Assembly: GCF_001278115.1 (NCBI RefSeq)
Contig: NZ_LIYD01000005.1
Coordinates: 4,203,936 to 4,267,935 of the forward strand
Reading direction: 5' to 3'
DNA from: Flavobacterium akiainvivens
GTDB taxonomy: Bacteria; Bacteroidota; Bacteroidia; Flavobacteriales; Flavobacteriaceae
Length of the DNA: 64,000 nt
How positions within the stretch are numbered: position 1 is the first letter of the stretch; every line of letters starts with the position of its first letter. Position numbers and translations under genes: made by a program. Shown here in pieces: positions 17,001 through 26,219 of this stretch. The notes below the pieces were generated by a model, which saw only the letters and a program-made list of their open reading frames with translations, did no database searches and had not been told where the DNA came from.

Positions 17001-17841
17001 TGCTATGGTTAACGACCTTATCCACAACTATAAAATTAAGCTTAACGACCTTCAGGGTGCGCTAAGGAGGGAGAAATTCACAATTACTGTGGGTGATGAA
17101 CTGCCAAGCGGTATCCTTAAGCTTGCTAAAGTGTACATTGCCAAGAAGCGTAAGCTTAAGGTGGGTGATAAAATGGCAGGACGCCACGGTAACAAAGGTA
17201 TTGTTGCCAAGATTGTTCGCCAGGAAGACATGCCTTTCCTTGAAGATGGTACACCTGTAGATATCGTTCTTAACCCGCTGGGCGTACCATCGCGTATGAA
17301 CATTGGGCAGATATATGAAACCGTTCTTGGATGGGCAGGCCTTAAACTGGGCAGGAAGTATGCAACGCCAATTTTTGATGGTGCATCTTTAGACCAGATT
17401 AATGCCCTTACAGATGAAGCCGGTATACCGCGTTTTGGCCACACTTATCTATATGATGGTGGTACAGGAGAGCGTTTCCACCAGGCTGCAACTGTAGGTG
17501 TTATTTACATGCTTAAACTTGGGCATATGGTTGACGATAAAATGCACGCGCGTTCTATTGGTCCATACTCGCTTATTACGCAACAGCCACTTGGTGGTAA
17601 GGCACAGTTTGGAGGCCAGCGTTTTGGTGAGATGGAGGTGTGGGCTCTTGAAGCCTACGGCGCGTCGAGCACGCTTCGTGAAATCCTGACTGTTAAATCG
17701 GATGACGTAATCGGTAGGGCTAAAACTTACGAGTCAATCGTTAAGGGTGAAACCATGCCGGAGCCGGGCTTGCCAGAATCGTTCAATGTATTAATGCATG
17801 AACTAAAAGGCCTTGGCTTAGACATCAGGTTAGAAGAATAA
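14029..17841 (+). CDS. rpoB: DNA-directed RNA polymerase subunit beta
   Basis: 1270 residues from the ATG at 14029 (a TTG just before it is less likely). Typical stretches include [18 protein letters not shown] (fork/rifampicin region), [39 protein letters not shown] and [14 protein letters not shown]. The rifampicin-binding segment shows the wild-type residues expected for Bacteroidota. The subunit forms one pincer of the polymerase and part of the active site with beta'. It is cotranscribed with rpoC through a short gap that holds a small hairpin. Confidence 0.99.
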   Translation: [1270 protein letters not shown]

Positions 17842-17851
17842 TTTCCTAAAC

Positions 17852-17883
17852 GGGAATGGTGCCCATGGTGCCATTCCCTTTCT
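17852..17883 (+). terminator. Hairpin between rpoB and rpoC
   Basis: GGGAATGG / CCATTCCC stem followed by TTTCT. The T-run is weak, so it may be a processing or partial termination site rather than a true end. Confidence 0.5.
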
Positions 17884-17915
17884 ATACTTTTTAATAAAAT
17901 TGATAGATTGATATC

Positions 17916-20900
17916 ATGACAAAATTAAAAGATAAAAACACCGTAAAAAGGTTCAACCAGATTTCAATAGGCCTTGCATCGCCTGAGTCTATCCTGGCTG
18001 AATCAAGGGGCGAGGTTTTAAAACCTGAAACCATTAACTATCGTACCCACAAACCGGAAAGGGACGGCCTTTTTTGCGAGCGTATTTTTGGTCCTGTAAA
18101 GGATTTTGAATGTGCTTGTGGTAAATACAAAAGGATTCGTTACAAGGGAATTGTTTGTGACCGATGCGGTGTTGAAGTTACCGAGAAAAAAGTGCGTCGC
18201 GACAGGGTGGGCCACATTAACCTTGTGGTGCCTATTGCGCATATATGGTATTTCCGTTCATTACCTAATAAAATAGGTTACCTTCTTGGCCTGCCTTCTA
18301 AAAAGCTGGACATGATTATATACTATGAAAGGTATGTAGTTATACAGCCGGGTATTGCCAAAGGGCCGGATGGAGAAACACTTAATGCACTTGACTTCCT
18401 TACAGAAGAAGAGTACATAAACATTGCAGACAGCCTGCCGGCTGACAACCAGTATCTTGATGATCTTGACCCTAACAAGTTTGTGGCCAAGATGGGTGCT
18501 GAGTGTATTATGGACCTGCTTGCAAGGATAGACCTTGATGCATTGTCTTATAAACTGCGCCACAGTGCAAATACAGAAACCTCTAAACAGCGTAAGACGG
18601 AAGCCCTTAAAAGGCTACAGGTTGTAGAATCATTCCGTGAGAGTAACCTTAACAGGGAAAACCGCCCTGAGTGGATGATACTTAAAGTTATACCTGTTAT
18701 CCCGCCAGAGCTTCGCCCTCTTGTGCCGCTTGATGGTGGACGTTTTGCAACATCAGACCTTAACGACCTTTATCGTAGGGTAATTATCCGTAACAACCGT
18801 CTTAAGAGGTTGATGGAAATTAAAGCCCCGGAGGTAATCCTTCGTAACGAAAAGCGTATGCTTCAGGAATCTGTAGACTCGCTGTTTGACAACACAAGGA
18901 AAGCATCTGCCGTTAAGACTGAATCTAACAGGCCGCTTAAATCACTTTCTGACTCACTTAAAGGTAAACAGGGACGTTTCCGTCAAAACCTTCTTGGTAA
19001 GCGTGTTGACTATTCTGCACGTTCGGTAATTGTTGTTGGCCCTGAAATGAGGCTTTATGAGTGTGGCCTTCCGAAAGATATGGCTGCCGAGCTTTACAAA
19101 CCGTTTGTTATCCGTAAGCTTATAGAGCGCGGTATTGTTAAAACGGTTAAGTCGGCCAAAAAGATAATAGATAAGAAAGAGCCCGTAGTATGGGATATCC
19201 TTGAAAATGTAATTAAAGGACACCCGGTACTGCTAAACAGGGCCCCAACCCTTCACAGGCTTGGTATACAGGCATTCCAGCCTAAACTTATTGAAGGTAA
19301 GGCAATCCAGTTGCACCCGCTTGTATGTACGGCGTTTAACGCTGACTTTGACGGTGACCAGATGGCGGTACACCTTCCGCTTGGCCCGGAGGCTATTCTT
19401 GAGGCGCAGCTGCTTATGCTTGCGTCGCACAATATCCTTAACCCGGCTAACGGTGCACCGGTTACCGTTCCTTCTCAGGACATGGTACTGGGTCTTTACT
19501 ATATGACTAAAGAGCGTCTTTCTACAGAAACGCTTACTATTAAAGGTGAAGGCCTTACATTCTACTCTGCTGAAGAAGTTAACATTGCACTTAACGAAAA
19601 CAGGCTTGAACTAAACGCCCGTGTTAAGATTCGTGCAAAAGACTTTAATGAAAACGGCGAGCTTGTTTGGAAAATTATCCAGACTACAGCCGGTAGGGTA
19701 CTGTTTAACGAGGTGGTGCCGGAAGAGGCAGGCTATATTAACGAAATCCTTACCAAAAAATCGCTTAGGGATATTATTGGTAAAATTCTTAGCCTGACAG
19801 ACGTGCCTACAACGGCTGCGTTCCTTGACAACATGAAAGACATGGGCTACAAATTTGCCTTCAGGGGTGGTTTGTCATTCAGCCTTGGTGATATTATTAT
19901 CCCTCCGCGCAAGCAGGAACTGATTGCTGAAGCTAATGAGCAGGTTGAAGGTATTACCATGAACTATAACATGGGTCTTATTACCAACAACGAGCGCTAC
20001 AACCAGGTAATTGACGTGTGGACATCTACTAACGCATTGCTTACTGAGCTTGCCATGAAAAACATCCGCGAAGACCAGCAGGGCTTCAACTCGGTGTACA
20101 TGATGCTTGACTCAGGGGCGAGGGGTAGTAAAGAACAAATACGCCAGCTTACAGGTATGCGTGGTTTGATGGCTAAGCCTAAAAAATCAACTGCCGGTGG
20201 TGGTGAAATTATCGAGAACCCGATTCTTTCTAACTTTAAGGAAGGCCTTTCGATTCTTGAATACTTCATTTCTACGCACGGTGCCCGTAAAGGTCTTGCG
20301 GATACGGCTCTTAAAACGGCTGACGCGGGTTACCTTACAAGGAGGCTTGTAGACGTATCTCAGGATGTTATTGTAAACTCTGTTGACTGTGGTACTCTTA
20401 GGGGTATTGAGGTTAAAGCACTTAAAAATAACGAAGAGATTGTTGAAACGCTTGGCGAAAGGATATTAGGCCGTGTGGCACTGCAAAATGTAGTTAACCC
20501 GCTTACTAATGAAATTCTGGTAGCTGCCGGTGAGCAAATTAAAGAAGCCGAAGTAAGGCTTATAAATGCTGCTCCTATAGAAAGTGTAGAAGTACGTTCG
20601 CCACTTACTTGTGAGGCTACTAAGGGTATTTGTGCCAAATGTTATGGCCGTAGCCTTGCAACTGGCCAGATGACGCAAAAAGGTGAGGCTGTAGGTGTTA
20701 TTGCTGCACAGTCTATTGGTGAGCCTGGTACACAGCTTACACTACGTACATTCCACGTTGGTGGTGTTGCGGGTGGTATGTCTGAAGAATCAAGCATCAT
20801 TACACGTTTTGCAGGCCGTCTTGAAATAGAAGACCTTAAAACCGTTAAAGGTGAAAACAACGAAGGCGAGCAGGTAGATATCGTGATTTCACGTTCTACA

Positions 20901-22214
20901 GAGCTTAAACTTGTTGACCTTAATACCGGTATAGTTCTAAATACACACAACATTCCTTACGGTTCAAGCATCTTTGTAAAAGATGGCGATACTGTAGATA
21001 AAGGAGCTGTAATATGTAAGTGGGACCCGTATAACGGTGTAATTATATCTGAGTTTACCGGTAAGGTAGCTTATGAAGACATCGAGCAGGGCCAGTCATT
21101 CATTGTTGAAATTGACGAACAGACAGGCTTCCAGGAGAAAGTAATTTCTGAAGCAAGGAATAAAAAACTTATCCCTACGCTTCTTATATATGGTAACGAT
21201 GGCGAGCTTATCCGTTCTTACAACCTTCCGGTGGGTGCCCACCTTATGGTAGATAACGGCGAGAAAATTAAGGCTGGTAAAGTACTTGTTAAGATACCAA
21301 GGCGTTCGTCTAAAGCGGGCGATATTACGGGTGGTCTTCCAAGGATTACCGAACTTCTTGAAGCACGTAACCCAAGTAACCCTGCCGTGGTTTCTGAAAT
21401 TGACGGTGTGGTATCATTTGGTAAAATCAAGAGGGGTAACCGCGAGATTGTGATTGAGTCTAAATTTGGCGAAATCAAAAAATACCTTGTGAAGCTTTCT
21501 AACCAGATACTGGTACAGGAAAATGACTTTGTTAAGGCCGGTATGCCACTTTCTGACGGTGCTATTACTCCAGAGGATATCCTTAGGATTCAGGGGCCAA
21601 GTGCAGTACAACAGTACCTTGTTAATGAAATCCAGGAGGTTTACCGCCTTCAGGGTGTAAAAATTAACGACAAGCACTTTGAAGTTGTTATCCGCCAGAT
21701 GATGCGTAAAGTAAGAATTGAAGATCCGGGAGATACCCTGTTCCTTGAAGACCAGCTTGCGCACACCGCTGACTTTATTGTAGAGAACGACAAGCTTTAT
21801 GGTATGAAAGTGGTTGAAGATGCAGGAGACTCTCAAAACCTTAAAGCCGGCCAGATTATTACGCCGCGCCAGCTAAGGGATGAGAACTCTATCCTTAAGC
21901 GTAATGACCAGAACCTTGTTGTAGCCAGGGACGTTGTTCCTGCAACGGCTACACCGGTACTACAGGGTATTACAAGGGCATCGCTTCAAACCAAGTCGTT
22001 TATCTCGGCTGCATCGTTCCAGGAAACTACAAAAGTACTGAACGAAGCTGCTGTAGCAGGTAAGGTTGACGGCCTTGAAGGACTTAAAGAGAACGTAATT
22101 GTGGGCCACAGGATACCTGCAGGTACAGGTATGAGGGACTATGATAACACTATCGTGGGTTCTAAAGAAGAGTACAATGAGCTTTTAACTCCTAAAGAGG
22201 AATATAACTACTAA
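17916..22214 (+). CDS. rpoC: DNA-directed RNA polymerase subunit beta'
   Basis: 1432 residues. The N-terminal zinc site is seen as CACGKYKRIRYKGIVCDRCG, the catalytic Mg-binding loop as NADFDGDQM near residue 475, and a second Cys cluster as CEATKGICAKCYGR near residue 890. The bridge and trigger regions follow (GEAVGVIAAQSIGEPGTQLT). It completes the tuf-to-rpoC block. Confidence 0.99.
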   Translation: MTKLKDKNTVKRFNQISIGLASPESILAESRGEVLKPETINYRTHKPERDGLFCERIFGPVKDFECACGKYKRIRYKGIVCDRCGVEVTEKKVRRDRVGHINLVVPIAHIWYFRSLPNKIGYLLGLPSKKLDMIIYYERYVVIQPGIAKGPDGETLNALDFLTEEEYINIADSLPADNQYLDDLDPNKFVAKMGAECIMDLLARIDLDALSYKLRHSANTETSKQRKTEALKRLQVVESFRESNLNRENRPEWMILKVIPVIPPELRPLVPLDGGRFATSDLNDLYRRVIIRNNRLKRLMEIKAPEVILRNEKRMLQESVDSLFDNTRKASAVKTESNRPLKSLSDSLKGKQGRFRQNLLGKRVDYSARSVIVVGPEMRLYECGLPKDMAAELYKPFVIRKLIERGIVKTVKSAKKIIDKKEPVVWDILENVIKGHPVLLNRAPTLHRLGIQAFQPKLIEGKAIQLHPLVCTAFNADFDGDQMAVHLPLGPEAILEAQLLMLASHNILNPANGAPVTVPSQDMVLGLYYMTKERLSTETLTIKGEGLTFYSAEEVNIALNENRLELNARVKIRAKDFNENGELVWKIIQTTAGRVLFNEVVPEEAGYINEILTKKSLRDIIGKILSLTDVPTTAAFLDNMKDMGYKFAFRGGLSFSLGDIIIPPRKQELIAEANEQVEGITMNYNMGLITNNERYNQVIDVWTSTNALLTELAMKNIREDQQGFNSVYMMLDSGARGSKEQIRQLTGMRGLMAKPKKSTAGGGEIIENPILSNFKEGLSILEYFISTHGARKGLADTALKTADAGYLTRRLVDVSQDVIVNSVDCGTLRGIEVKALKNNEEIVETLGERILGRVALQNVVNPLTNEILVAAGEQIKEAEVRLINAAPIESVEVRSPLTCEATKGICAKCYGRSLATGQMTQKGEAVGVIAAQSIGEPGTQLTLRTFHVGGVAGGMSEESSIITRFAGRLEIEDLKTVKGENNEGEQVDIVISRSTELKLVDLNTGIVLNTHNIPYGSSIFVKDGDTVDKGAVICKWDPYNGVIISEFTGKVAYEDIEQGQSFIVEIDEQTGFQEKVISEARNKKLIPTLLIYGNDGELIRSYNLPVGAHLMVDNGEKIKAGKVLVKIPRRSSKAGDITGGLPRITELLEARNPSNPAVVSEIDGVVSFGKIKRGNREIVIESKFGEIKKYLVKLSNQILVQENDFVKAGMPLSDGAITPEDILRIQGPSAVQQYLVNEIQEVYRLQGVKINDKHFEVVIRQMMRKVRIEDPGDTLFLEDQLAHTADFIVENDKLYGMKVVEDAGDSQNLKAGQIITPRQLRDENSILKRNDQNLVVARDVVPATATPVLQGITRASLQTKSFISAASFQETTKVLNEAAVAGKVDGLEGLKENVIVGHRIPAGTGMRDYDNTIVGSKEEYNELLTPKEEYNY

Positions 22215-22219
22215 TAACA

Positions 22220-22531
22220 ATGAGTGATAACAAGCAACAACAGGGCCAGTTAAACATTGAGCTTGATGAAAAAACGGCAGAGGGTACATATTGTAACCTT
22301 GCCATTATAAACCATTCGGCATCAGAGTTTGTGGTAGACTTTGTGGGCATTATGCCCGGAGTACCTAAAGCGAAAGTTAAATCACGCATTGTGTTAACGC
22401 CCCAGCATGCTAAGCGCCTGCTGAAGGCTTTAGGCGAGAACATCCACCGTTTTGAAACTGCCCACGGCGTTATAAGCGATACGGATCACCCGCAAGTTCC
22501 ATTGAGTTTTGGTCCTGCAGGACAGGCTTAA
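22220..22531 (+). CDS. DUF3467 family protein
   Basis: 103 residues starting 6 nt after rpoC, so it is the last gene of the rpo operon. The core EGTYCNLAIINHSASEFVVDF and VKSRIVLTPQHAKRLLKAL match DUF3467, a small protein commonly found right after rpoC in Bacteroidota. Function is unknown; the constant position suggests a link with transcription or coordinated expression. A strong terminator follows. Confidence 0.9.
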   Translation: MSDNKQQQGQLNIELDEKTAEGTYCNLAIINHSASEFVVDFVGIMPGVPKAKVKSRIVLTPQHAKRLLKALGENIHRFETAHGVISDTDHPQVPLSFGPAGQA

Positions 22532-22538
22532 GAATATG

Positions 22539-22566
22539 AAACCCCGCTGAAAAGCGGGGTTTTTTG
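22539..22566 (+). terminator. Terminator of the rpoBC operon
   Basis: ACCCCGCT / AGCGGGGT stem with loop GAAA and six T. Confidence 0.92.
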
Positions 22567-22592
22567 TTGTAAATAACTTTAGGAGTACAGCC

Positions 22593-22623
22593 TTTAGTGG
22601 TCGCTCAAAAAATCTTATCTTTG
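22593..22623 (+). promoter_or_regulatory. mutL promoter
   Basis: TTTA (22593-22596), 19-nt spacer, TATCTTTG (22616-22623), matching the Bacteroidota -33/-7 pattern, 32 bp before mutL. Confidence 0.7.
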
Positions 22624-22654
22624 AGTTTCCATTAAAAACAGCAATTTACTTACA

Positions 22655-24535
22655 ATGTCCAGTATTATCCAGCTTCTTCCAGACCACGTTGCCAACCAGA
22701 TAGCCGCCGGAGAGGTGGTGCAAAGGCCGGCCTCGGTAGTTAAGGAATTGCTCGAAAATTCGGTCGATGCCGGCAGTACTGAGATAAAACTGATTGTAAA
22801 GGATGCCGGTAAAACCCTAATTCAGGTTATAGACAACGGCAAGGGCATGAGCGTTACCGATGCACGTCTGTGCTTTGAGCGCCATGCTACCAGTAAAATT
22901 CGCCATGCTGAGGATTTATTCGCGCTGCACACCAAAGGTTTTAGGGGAGAGGCGCTGGCCTCCATTGCCGCTATTGCCCATGTAGAGCTTAAAACCCGCC
23001 AGGAGCAGGACGAACTGGGCACACACTTGGTTATAGAGGGCAGTAAATTTACCAGCCAGGATGTTGCTGTATTGCCCCGAGGTACCTCATTTGCCGTGAA
23101 AAACCTGTTCTTTAATATACCGGCACGCCGCAACTTTTTGAAAAGTGATACGGTAGAGTTTCGCCATGTAATAGACGAGTTTGAGCGTGTTGCTATGGCG
23201 CACCATAATATAGGCTTTATACTGTATCACAACGGTAGTGAAATGTTTAACCTGCCTGCCGGAAACCAGCGCCAGCGCATAGTAAACATCTTTGGCGGTC
23301 GCACTAACGAAAAACTGGTTCCCGTTAAGGAAAGCACTGAGATAGTAGAAATTACCGGGTTTGTTACTAAGCCGGAGTTTGCCAAGAAAAACAAGGGCGA
23401 GCAGTTCTTTTTTGTGAACGACCGTTTTATAAAAAGCGGCTACCTGCACCATGCCGTTATGGCGGCTTATGAAGGCTTGCTGAAAGACGGTTGCCAGCCT
23501 GGGTACTATCTGTATCTTGATGTACCGCCCAATACAATTGATATCAACATACATCCCACTAAGACCGAGATTAAGTTTGACGATGAGCATGCCTTGTATG
23601 CCATTCTGCGCAGTACCATAAAACACAGCCTAGGCCAGTTTAATATTGCCCCGGTACTTGATTTTGATCGTGATGCCAATCTTGATACACCTTACAGCTA
23701 CGAAGGCAAGGAAGCTTCTATCCCTATGGTGGAAGTTGACCGTAATTACAACCCGTTTGCTGCCGAAGATCCGGTTAAAAGCGCAGCCTCCCGTTCGTTT
23801 TCATCATCATCTTCATTTAGCGGAGTGCCGGCTTTTAAAAAAGACCGACAGCCTTCATGGGAAAGCCTGTACATAGTTACCAGCCCGGCGCAGGAGGAGA
23901 TTGCCGAGATCAACTTTGAGTCGGAAGAAGTTACCGGTTCGCTTTTTAATGATAGCGAAGTTGAACAGGCAGTATATAAAACCTACCAGATTCACAAGAA
24001 GTATATTGTGAGCCCTATAAAATCGGGCATGGTGATTATAGACCAAAAAAGGGCGCACCAACGTGTGTTGTATGAACAATTTCTTAAGAACATAACCGTA
24101 CAGCATGCCGCCAGCCAGCAGTTGCTTTTTCCGCTTGTGCTGCACTACAACCAGCAGGAGCTTGCAATTATTACCGATACTAAAGAGGCCCTTGAAAACA
24201 CGGGGTTTGTATTTGCCGAAATAAACAACGACCATATTGTAGTGAATGGCCTGCCTGTAAATGTGGCAGAAAGCGAGGTGTCAATCTTGCTGGAAGAACT
24301 GCTGAATGACCTGCAACAGGAGGTGCCGGACAGTAGTTTTAGCCAAACCGACAGCATTGCCAAATCTATGGCACGGAGTTTGGCGGTAAAAACAGGTACA
24401 CAACTTACCGAAAAGGAGCAGGAAACCATGGTTAACGCCCTTTTTGCCTGTAAAGAGCCCGATGTATCGCCATTTAATAAGCCTACGTTTATTACCATAA
24501 GCGTAGAAGACCTTGATAAACGTTTTGCTATATGA
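22655..24535 (+). CDS. mutL: DNA mismatch repair protein MutL
   Basis: 626 residues. The GHKL ATPase domain has AGEVVQRPASVVKELLENS, DNGKGM, RHATSKI and GFRGEALASIA. A linker of low complexity (about 370-410) precedes the C-terminal dimerisation domain. MutL couples mismatch recognition by MutS to strand incision. In species without MutH the C-terminal domain usually carries an endonuclease motif DQHA(X)2E(X)4E; here the matching stretch near residue 463 reads DQKRAHQRVLYE, and the last motif reads VSPFNKP in place of CPHGRP. The nuclease may be lost or altered. The stop overlaps the next start by 4 bp. Confidence 0.97.
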   Translation: MSSIIQLLPDHVANQIAAGEVVQRPASVVKELLENSVDAGSTEIKLIVKDAGKTLIQVIDNGKGMSVTDARLCFERHATSKIRHAEDLFALHTKGFRGEALASIAAIAHVELKTRQEQDELGTHLVIEGSKFTSQDVAVLPRGTSFAVKNLFFNIPARRNFLKSDTVEFRHVIDEFERVAMAHHNIGFILYHNGSEMFNLPAGNQRQRIVNIFGGRTNEKLVPVKESTEIVEITGFVTKPEFAKKNKGEQFFFVNDRFIKSGYLHHAVMAAYEGLLKDGCQPGYYLYLDVPPNTIDINIHPTKTEIKFDDEHALYAILRSTIKHSLGQFNIAPVLDFDRDANLDTPYSYEGKEASIPMVEVDRNYNPFAAEDPVKSAASRSFSSSSSFSGVPAFKKDRQPSWESLYIVTSPAQEEIAEINFESEEVTGSLFNDSEVEQAVYKTYQIHKKYIVSPIKSGMVIIDQKRAHQRVLYEQFLKNITVQHAASQQLLFPLVLHYNQQELAIITDTKEALENTGFVFAEINNDHIVVNGLPVNVAESEVSILLEELLNDLQQEVPDSSFSQTDSIAKSMARSLAVKTGTQLTEKEQETMVNALFACKEPDVSPFNKPTFITISVEDLDKRFAI

Positions 24536-25287
24536 TGCAGGTTACCGAAACTGTTAAGCAGTTAATTATTATAAATATCATATTCTTTGTGGGCACCATT
24601 TTTTTGGGTGGCCCGGCCATAGAATATCTTGCACTCCATTTTCCTGCAGGGCCTGATTTTAAGGTGTGGCAGCCCCTTACCTATATGTTTATGCACGGCG
24701 GTATTATGCATATTCTTTTCAATATGCTGGCACTGGCCATGTTTGGCAGCCTGCTCGAATATATGTGGGGAACAAAAAAGTTTTTATTCTTTTATTTTTC
24801 CTGTGGGGTAGGCGCCGCCGCATTTCACCTGGGTATTGATTATATTTTGTACCAGGATGTAATGGGCACCCTTACGCAGGCAGGATTTAATAAAGCAGAC
24901 ATCATTGCATTGGCATCCCAGGATAAATACAACCCGGAATGGATGGAATATATTACTGAGAGGCAATATTTCAATTTTCTTCATGCTTTAAACGGCACTA
25001 TGCTTGGGGCATCGGGGGTAATGTACGGTGTTATGGTGGCTTTTGCCTGCCTGTTTCCTAATAATGATATCAGGCTGCTTTTTATACCCATCCCTATTAA
25101 GGCTAAATACTTTCTTCCGGGTATGTTGTGCCTCGACCTGTATTTAGGCTTAAAAGGCCAGTCTTTTTTTGGAGGCAGGTGGAGCGATGGTGTGGCGCAT
25201 TTTGCCCACCTGGGTGGCGCTTTAATAGGCTTTATAATGATGTGGAACTGGAGTAAGGGTAATTTTAACCACAATCGCTGGAATTAA
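24532..25287 (+). CDS. Rhomboid family intramembrane serine protease (first of two)
   Basis: 251 residues with about six membrane segments. The catalytic Ser lies in LGASGVMYGVMV and the catalytic His in VAHFAHLGGALIGF. The upstream HGGIMHILFNMLAL matches the rhomboid HxxxN oxyanion region. Rhomboids cut transmembrane substrates within the membrane. The start overlaps the mutL stop (ATGA), so translation may be coupled. The substrate is unknown. Confidence 0.92.
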   Translation: MMQVTETVKQLIIINIIFFVGTIFLGGPAIEYLALHFPAGPDFKVWQPLTYMFMHGGIMHILFNMLALAMFGSLLEYMWGTKKFLFFYFSCGVGAAAFHLGIDYILYQDVMGTLTQAGFNKADIIALASQDKYNPEWMEYITERQYFNFLHALNGTMLGASGVMYGVMVAFACLFPNNDIRLLFIPIPIKAKYFLPGMLCLDLYLGLKGQSFFGGRWSDGVAHFAHLGGALIGFIMMWNWSKGNFNHNRWN

Positions 25288-25289
25288 CT

Positions 25290-26189
25290 ATGGGCTTTAT
25301 AGACGAACTTAAAACAGAATACAGGATAGGTGGTATTGTGCAGCGCCTTATTTTTTGGAATGTAGGGCTGTTTCTTATACCGGTAATTTTATTTAGCATT
25401 TTGCAGCTTTCAGGGGTACAATTACCTTCATTTGACTGGCGTATTATTGGCGGGGATGACTTTTTTAGTATATCATCTAAACCGGCCGACCTGATATGGA
25501 AACCCTGGTCACTTTTTACTTATGCTTTTTTACACAGTGGGCCATTACATCTTTTCTTTAATATGATGATGTTGGTTTTTGCGGGGAGGCTGTTCTTAAC
25601 TTTTTTTACACAAAAACAGTTCTTTGGGCTTTACATACTTTCAGCCATATTTGCGGGGTTGTTGTTTATACTAAGCTACAATGTGTTGCCCGGACTTCAG
25701 CGCGATATGAGCAAAATGGTTGGAGCTTCAGCTGCTATAATGGCTATATTGTTTAGTACGGCTGTTTATGCTCCGCAGTATTCTGTTAGGCTTATGCTTA
25801 TTGGTAGTGTAAAACTATGGCACATAGCAGCGGTGTTCCTGGCACTGGATCTTATCTATATTTCTGCTGAAAACACGGGTGGACACATTGCCCACCTGGG
25901 TGGTGCTTTGTTTGGTTACCTGTATATTGTACTGCTTAAACAGGGAACCGACCTTAGCAAAGGGGTATCGGCAGTGATTGATTTTTTTGTAAACCTTTTT
26001 AAGCCCAGAAAATCAACACCGTTTAAGAAAGTACATAAAAACCCGCAGCCACAGCAACGTGCTTCTACTGTCAAGCCTAAAGACATGACACAAAAGCAAA
26101 TTGATGAAATTCTTGATAAAATAAGCAAGTCGGGCTATGACAGCCTCACCAAAGAGGAGAAGGATTTTTTATTTAAAGTTGGCAAATAA
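25290..26189 (+). CDS. Rhomboid family protease with C-terminal cytoplasmic domain (second of two)
   Basis: 299 residues. The core has HSGPLHLFFNMMMLVF, catalytic Ser in VGASAAIMAILF (GxSx as GASA) and catalytic His in GGHIAHLGGALFGYLY. A basic tail of about 75 residues follows, ending in a helical motif MTQKQIDEILDKISKSGYDS then LTKEEKDFLF, common in Bacteroidota rhomboids. It starts 2 nt after the first rhomboid, a tandem pair of diverged paralogues. Confidence 0.92.
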   Translation: MGFIDELKTEYRIGGIVQRLIFWNVGLFLIPVILFSILQLSGVQLPSFDWRIIGGDDFFSISSKPADLIWKPWSLFTYAFLHSGPLHLFFNMMMLVFAGRLFLTFFTQKQFFGLYILSAIFAGLLFILSYNVLPGLQRDMSKMVGASAAIMAILFSTAVYAPQYSVRLMLIGSVKLWHIAAVFLALDLIYISAENTGGHIAHLGGALFGYLYIVLLKQGTDLSKGVSAVIDFFVNLFKPRKSTPFKKVHKNPQPQQRASTVKPKDMTQKQIDEILDKISKSGYDSLTKEEKDFLFKVGK

Positions 26190-26219
26190 TTAAGTAGATT
26201 TGAGCGTTATTGTCAGCAA

